Positions 7,186 through 9,901 of a stretch of DNA of 9,901 bases are shown here, in pieces (the stretch's first letter is position 1; each line of letters begins with the position of its first letter). Under the pieces are notes generated by a model, which had not been told where the DNA came from, ran no database searches, and was given only the letters and a program-made list of their open reading frames with translations. Where the stretch lies: positions 1-9,901 of the forward strand of contig NZ_JBFAIU010000288.1 in the NCBI RefSeq assembly GCF_040654855.1. Direction: 5' to 3'. Source of the DNA: Asanoa sp040654855 (GTDB lineage: Bacteria; Actinomycetota; Actinomycetes; Mycobacteriales; Micromonosporaceae). A program made the position numbers and the translations under genes.

Positions 7186-7662
7186 GTGGCGTCCTGGGCG
7201 GTCTTCGCGGCGGAGGCGCCGGAGCTGGCGGCGCGGGTGCGGGCGGCCCTCGACGCCAACAAGCACAAGACGCTGGCCACCGTGCGCCGCGACGGGGCGC
7301 CCAGGATCAGCGGCATCGAGACCATGTTCGCCGGCGACGACCTGTGGACCGGCAGCATGTGGCAGGCCCGCAAGGCGCAGGACCTGCTGCGTGACCCGCG
7401 CTTCGCGCTGCACTCGGCCACGATCGACCCGGGCGACGACCCGGGCTCGTGGCCGGGCGAGGCGAAGCTGTCGGGCCACGCCGAGGCGGTCGACGACTTC
7501 GACCGCTTCGCCGCGGTGATCCCCGACGGCTCGCCCGACAGCATGCACCTGTTCCGCCTCGACCTGCGGGAGGTGGTCCACACGGGCCTGTCCCAGGCGG
7601 TCGACAAGCTCGTCATCGAGCTGTGGCGGCCGGGCGCCCAGGTGCGGCGCTTCGAACGCTGA
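7186..7662 (+). CDS. Pyridoxamine 5'-phosphate oxidase-like split-barrel flavoprotein
   Basis: The protein has 158 residues from a GTG at 7186, which keeps the conserved N-terminus (SWAVFAAEAPELAARVRA) intact. The fold is recognisable from HKTLATVRRDGAPRISGIE (first barrel strands, cofactor phosphate contact), LWTGSMWQARKAQDLLRDPRFALHS (typical of this subgroup) and the C-terminal strands MHLFRLDLREVVHTGL and LVIELWRPG. Family members bind FMN, F420 or haem and carry out small redox reactions; the true PNPOx function is not implied, and cofactor and substrate cannot be read from the sequence. It lies 3 nt after the preceding gene in the same operon. It ends only 12 nt from the convergent zinc-protein gene. 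Confidence 0.85.
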   Translation: MASWAVFAAEAPELAARVRAALDANKHKTLATVRRDGAPRISGIETMFAGDDLWTGSMWQARKAQDLLRDPRFALHSATIDPGDDPGSWPGEAKLSGHAEAVDDFDRFAAVIPDGSPDSMHLFRLDLREVVHTGLSQAVDKLVIELWRPGAQVRRFER

Positions 7663-7674
7663 GCCCACGGGCGG

Positions 7675-7848
7675 TCACGGGCGCGGGCGGAGCAGGTTCA
7701 GCAGGCCCGGCAGGGGCGCGAGCTCGACCACCGCGGCCCGGCAGCGGGCGCAGCGCGGCAGGTGCCGCATTAGCGCGACGCGCTCGCGCGGCTCCAGCGC
7801 CCCGAGCAGGAGCGCGGCCACGGAGTGGGTCAACGGGCAGCGGCTCAT
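7675..7848 (-). CDS. Small ZAS (zf-HC2) zinc protein, anti-sigma-like, no membrane part
   Basis: The protein has 57 residues, starting at the ATG at 7848. It has the zinc-binding anti-sigma pattern H29-x3-C33-x2-C36, with Cys4 as the probable fourth ligand, and the usual GALEPRERVALMRHL helix and ELAPLPGLL tail of the domain. Typical anti-sigma factors continue into a transmembrane helix and outer domain; this one stops right after the ZAS domain. Its start overlaps the cytochrome stop in ATGA (7845-7848), so it is translationally coupled as the last gene of the operon. It could be a soluble anti-sigma or redox-sensing partner for the ECF sigma factor encoded nearby. It could also be a truncated relic, although the clean operon junction argues against decay. 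Confidence 0.82.
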   Translation of the reverse strand: MSRCPLTHSVAALLLGALEPRERVALMRHLPRCARCRAAVVELAPLPGLLNLLRPRP

Positions 7849-8513
7849 CGCACCCGCTCCTCCCGCTCCGCCTCGGCCGCGTCGTGCCTGGCCAGCCAGC
7901 CCGGCCAGACGCGGCGGGCGACGTCGCGGCGCAGCCGGCCACCCAGATGCATCGCCCGCGCGACACCGCGGTAGCCGGGCAGCACGCCGCTGGCGACCAG
8001 GACATGGCCGACGATCAGGGGGGTGACCAGATACGTCGACCAGCGGTGCAGGCGCACCAGCCAGACGAAGCCCGGGCCGCCGGTGACCGTCGTCAACCCC
8101 ACGCCGGTGCCGACCAGCATCGCCAGCAACGCCACGAGCAGCAGGTTCGCGACCCGCTGGCCCGGGTCGAAGTGGCCGCCGTGGTACGCGAACCGGCCCG
8201 TGAACGCCGCCGCCGGCCAGCGGGCGAACCAGCGGGCGTCGCCGCGGTCGACGCGGAGCGACTCGGCCAGGAACGTCCGTGCCGCCCGGGCGCCGACCGT
8301 GACCGCCAGGGCCGACAGGACGGCGAGCACCCAGCCGGTCCACGTGTGGATCGTCGTGTCGGCCAAGCCGGTGGCGCGGGCCAGCGGGCTCGGCTTCCCC
8401 TCCCGGCCCGCGACCAGCCACCAGCCCGTGCCGAGCAGCACGAGCACGGCCACGTAGGTGACGGCGTGGAACCAGCGGGTGCGCCGGGAGTAGCGGCGTA
8501 CGGTGGCGGTCAT
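7845..8513 (-). CDS. Four-helix b-type cytochrome (formate dehydrogenase gamma / b561-like)
   Basis: The protein has 222 residues from the ATG at 8513. Four membrane segments are visible at about 17-35, 60-80, 122-142 and 158-178. Candidate haem ligands are His16 (RWFHAVTY), His56 (TIHTWTG), His156 (VRLHRWS) and His170 (IVGHVLVA). The loop FDPGQRVAN (115-123) matches the F-x-x-G-Q-K/R-x-x-N stretch of the gamma subunits of formate dehydrogenase and Ni-Fe hydrogenase. Such subunits pass electrons between quinones and a periplasmic or extracytoplasmic redox enzyme. No molybdoenzyme or iron-sulfur partner is encoded in this window, so the electron donor is unknown. The gene starts 2 nt after the lipoprotein stop and overlaps the zinc-protein gene by 4 nt, which shows a tight operon. 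Confidence 0.85.
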   Translation of the reverse strand: MTATVRRYSRRTRWFHAVTYVAVLVLLGTGWWLVAGREGKPSPLARATGLADTTIHTWTGWVLAVLSALAVTVGARAARTFLAESLRVDRGDARWFARWPAAAFTGRFAYHGGHFDPGQRVANLLLVALLAMLVGTGVGLTTVTGGPGFVWLVRLHRWSTYLVTPLIVGHVLVASGVLPGYRGVARAMHLGGRLRRDVARRVWPGWLARHDAAEAEREERVR

Positions 8514-8515
8514 TC

Positions 8516-8950
8516 TCAGTAGCCGTACGGGTCGTCGGGCTGGTCCGCGGGCGACGGTGCCTTCGGGTCCGTGCCGCCGACGATGATCGGCACCTGGGTC
8601 TCGGCCCCGGCCGGCGAGTGGTTGGCGTTGCGCAGCGACGCGTGCAGCACGTGCGGGCCGGCCGCGAGGTCGGTGACGCGTACCGTCGGCGCCTCGACGA
8701 CCTGGTAGTCGTCGGCGTTGTCGTCGAACCAGACGTGCACGTGGTGCTTGCCGCTCTCCGTGGTGCCCAACGGCACGCTCGCGGTCAACTCGACGTCGAA
8801 CGGCACCTGCACGGTGGATTCCGCGGCCGGTGCGGTGACCTCGACGGTCATCCCGCCGCCGTCGGCGGCGTCCGCGTCATTGCCGTTGCAGGCGGCCAGG
8901 GCGGCGAGCAGGACCAGCGCGGCAGCGGACCGGCGCAGGTTGGCGAACAT
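8516..8950 (-). CDS. Exported lipoprotein with an Ig-like, His-rich domain (DUF6130/DUF4399-like)
   Basis: The protein has 144 residues from the ATG at 8950, with GAGGGAGG 6 nt upstream. Residues 1-21 are a lipoprotein signal with lipobox LAAC, lipidated Cys21. The mature part looks like one beta-sandwich: MTVEVTAPAAESTVQVPFDV, then a HHVHVWFDD motif (69-77), VRVTDLAAGPHVLHASL, NANHSP and QVPIIV. This order, with His in HVHVW and in GPHxL and NH, is what I recall from DUF4399/DUF6130 proteins. They have no established role; the histidines make metal binding possible. An acidic Pro-rich tail follows (to DDPYGY). A longer version starting at 9070 would bury the signal peptide and read through the promoter region, so I rejected it. 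It is the first gene of the lipoprotein-cytochrome-zinc protein operon. Confidence 0.85.
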   Translation of the reverse strand: MFANLRRSAAALVLLAALAACNGNDADAADGGGMTVEVTAPAAESTVQVPFDVELTASVPLGTTESGKHHVHVWFDDNADDYQVVEAPTVRVTDLAAGPHVLHASLRNANHSPAGAETQVPIIVGGTDPKAPSPADQPDDPYGY

Positions 8951-8979
8951 CGGGTGCCTCCCTCGGTTGGTGTCTCCGG

Positions 8980-9008
8980 GTCCTACCGGCGCCGCGGGCC
9001 GTCGGGAT
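8980..9008 (-). promoter_or_regulatory. Candidate sigma-factor-dependent promoter of the lipoprotein operon
   Basis: On the minus strand, ATCCCG (9008-9003) is followed after exactly 17 bases by TAGGAC (8985-8980). The extended forms are ATCCCGACG and TAGGACCCGG. Transcription would begin near 8973, leaving a leader of about 23 nt that includes the GAGGGAGG ribosome site. The same pair with the same spacing occurs on the plus strand before the sigma gene. Assignment to the neighbouring ECF sigma factor is inferred. Confidence 0.5.
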
Positions 9009-9025
9009 TCAATCGCCGCCGAGAG

Positions 9026-9054
9026 ATCCCGCCGCGGTCCGCGGTGCGTAGTAC
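9026..9054 (+). promoter_or_regulatory. Candidate autoregulatory promoter of the ECF sigma gene
   Basis: ATCCCG (9026-9031), 17 bases, then TAGTAC (9049-9054); the extended forms are ATCCCGCCG and TAGTACCTGG. Five bases separate TAGTAC from the GTG start at 9060, and no Shine-Dalgarno is visible, so the transcript is probably leaderless. The motif mirrors the one driving the divergent lipoprotein operon. As an alternative, the CGGGAT (9003-9008) and ATCCCG pair could be the two arms of a repressor operator. Confidence 0.5.
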
Positions 9055-9059
9055 CTGGT

Positions 9060-9608
9060 GTGGTCGCCACCGACGAAGCGCTGCTGGCCGGGATGGCGGC
9101 CGGCGACGCCCTCGCGGCGGCCGCGTTCGTGCGCCGCTACCAGGCGCGCGTGTTCGGGCTGGCGCTGACCATCGTCGGCGTCCGCGCCACGGCCGAGGAC
9201 GTCGCGCAGGAGGCGTTCACGCGGGCCTGGCGGTACGCGCCCGGCTACGACCCGCGGCGCGGCGCCGTGTCGACCTGGCTGCTGACGATCGCCCGCAACG
9301 CCGCGGTCGACGTGCTGCGCACGACCCGCGACCAGCCGTACGACCCGGCGACGCTGGTCGACCTCGTCACGGTGCGGCCGGCCGGTGACGAGGCGCCGGC
9401 GGACGCGGTCGCCGACCGGGAGCGGCTGCGCACCGCGCTGCGGTCCCTGCCGGCCGAACAGGCGCAGGCGGTGGTGCTGGCCGCGTACTACGGTCTGACC
9501 GCGCGCGAGATCGCCGAACGGGACGGGTTGCCGCTGGGCACCGTGAAGACCCGGATCCGGCTCGGGCTCGGCCGGCTACGTGACCTGATGGAGGTGCGGG
9601 ATGGGTGA
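9060..9608 (+). CDS. ECF-family RNA polymerase sigma factor
   Basis: The protein has 182 residues from a GTG at 9060, which gives the usual start (ATDEALLAGMAAGD). Region 2 spans about 20-90, with the core-binding and -10-recognition segments AEDVAQEAFTRAW (45-57) and WLLTIARNAAVDVLR (73-87). Region 4 spans about 123-177 and contains the helix-turn-helix LTAREIAERDGLPLGTVKTRIRLGLGRLR. There is no region 3 and no C-terminal extension, as in classic ECF factors. An internal ATG at codon 12 would clip the first helix and is less likely. The gene overlaps the following anti-sigma gene by 8 nt (9601-9608), the usual coupling for such pairs. The divergent lipoprotein operon, which shares its upstream motif, is the best candidate target. 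The ECF subgroup cannot be fixed by eye. Confidence 0.93.
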   Translation: MVATDEALLAGMAAGDALAAAAFVRRYQARVFGLALTIVGVRATAEDVAQEAFTRAWRYAPGYDPRRGAVSTWLLTIARNAAVDVLRTTRDQPYDPATLVDLVTVRPAGDEAPADAVADRERLRTALRSLPAEQAQAVVLAAYYGLTAREIAERDGLPLGTVKTRIRLGLGRLRDLMEVRDG

Positions 9609-9901
9609 CTGCGCCACGGTCCGGCCGGCGCTGGCCGAGCTCGCGATCGGCGCGCTCGGCGGCGACGAGCGGGCCGAGGCCCTGCGGCACGTCGCATCCT
9701 GCGCCGCGTGCGCCCGCGAGCTGGAACGCCTCGCCGGGGTCGCCGACGGGCTGTTGCTGCTGGCACCGCCGGTCGAGCCGCCGGCCGGCTTCGAGAGCGC
9801 CGTGCTGGCCCGCACGACCGGCCCGCCGAATGAACCAGTGCCCGGTGAAACGGCAGTGGCCGCGCCTGTTCGAGCACATCCGCAACGGCTACCTCAAGCC
9901 C
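9601..9901 (+). CDS. ZAS-domain anti-sigma factor, disrupted after about codon 76
   Basis: The frame starts at the ATG at 9601 inside the end of the sigma gene. It shows a zinc-binding anti-sigma domain: Cys4, then H30-x3-C34-x2-C37, followed by ELERLAGVADGLLLL and the typical EPPAGFESAVLAR stretch that normally leads to a transmembrane helix. The frame stays open to the window edge, but from about 9830 its codons change sharply: many end in A or T, and the residues are meaningless (PVRAHPQRLPQ). At that point the +2 shifted frame becomes G/C-ending and matches an alcohol dehydrogenase. Only codons 1-76 therefore look like anti-sigma. As it stands the product would lack its membrane anchor, so it would be soluble or non-functional. 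The role of holding the sigma factor inactive is known for the family. Confidence 0.75.
   Translation, partial: MGDCATVRPALAELAIGALGGDERAEALRHVASCAACARELERLAGVADGLLLLAPPVEPPAGFESAVLARTTGPPNEPVPGETAVAAPVRAHPQRLPQA
9830..9901 (+). pseudogene. C-terminal fragment of a zinc-dependent alcohol dehydrogenase
   Basis: From 9830 to the window end, one frame reads MNQCPVKRQWPRLFEHIRN followed by GYLKP. The pattern G/N-Q-C-P-V-K-R, then a 10-residue helix LFEHIRNGYLKP, is what I know from the C-terminal catalytic-domain part of medium-chain Zn alcohol dehydrogenases, where it precedes the S-x-x-ITHRxPL segment. Codon choice supports it: nearly all codons in this frame end in G or C. The first ATG has no ribosome site, and the more than 250 residues that should precede this segment are absent. 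The stretch is therefore a fragment joined to the anti-sigma gene, not a gene start. What follows beyond 9901 is unseen. Confidence 0.6.

Noticed and set aside
7663..7672. GCCCACGGGC as a terminator between the convergent genes
   Set aside because: Only four base pairs with a 2-nt loop and no T-run on either strand.
8951..9070. Longer lipoprotein reading frame starting at 9070
   Set aside because: It would place about 40 residues before the lipoprotein signal peptide and cover the divergent promoter motifs. The start at 8950 has a strong ribosome site and a normal lipobox position.
9830..9901. ATG at 9830 as the start of a new gene
   Set aside because: There is no ribosome site, and the encoded residues correspond to the interior of a dehydrogenase C-terminal domain, not to a protein start.

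Overview
The window looks like chromosomal DNA from a very high-G+C actinobacterium. Nearly every third codon position is G or C. It also carries actinobacterial-type families: a secreted RHS protein with a fibronectin III insert, a Zn-binding (ZAS) anti-sigma factor next to an ECF sigma factor, and promoters that seem to start transcription on the start codon. Micromonosporaceae is my guess at family level, without proof.

Layout. (1) 1-5304, minus strand: one uninterrupted reading frame of 1768 visible codons encodes an exported RHS/YD-repeat protein. It has a signal peptide, an unassigned N-terminal domain, a DUF6531-type module, roughly 35-40 YD repeats with an embedded FN3 domain, the terminal RHS signature, a PxxxxDPxG motif, and then a linker with a pretoxin-like segment. 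The frame runs off the left edge, so the presumed toxin tip and any immunity gene lie outside. (2) 5305-5522: divergent promoter region. (3) 5523-6362, plus: patatin-like phospholipase. (4) 6363-6453: intergenic, with a 12-bp dyad. (5) 6454-7662, plus: two-gene unit of a DUF6319-like coiled-coil protein and a flavin/F420 split-barrel (PPOX-like) protein. (6) 7675-8950, minus: tight three-gene operon of a lipoprotein, a four-helix b-type cytochrome and a 57-residue ZAS zinc protein, convergent with unit 5. (7) 8951-9059: divergent regulatory region holding the same two-part motif on both strands. (8) 9060-9901, plus: ECF sigma factor overlapping a ZAS anti-sigma gene. Near 9830 the anti-sigma coding signal stops and that of an unrelated alcohol dehydrogenase C-terminus begins in another frame.

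How the genes may work together. The RHS gene looks like a contact-dependent or secreted polymorphic toxin. The right-hand part looks like a small stress regulon: the sigma factor probably drives itself and the divergent lipoprotein-cytochrome-ZAS operon through the motif ATCCCG-N17-TAGKAC (K = G or T). The two most noteworthy points are that mirrored motif and the anti-sigma/alcohol dehydrogenase junction at the right edge, which is either a real deletion fusion or an assembly chimera. I found no CRISPR array, tRNA, rRNA or insertion sequence.
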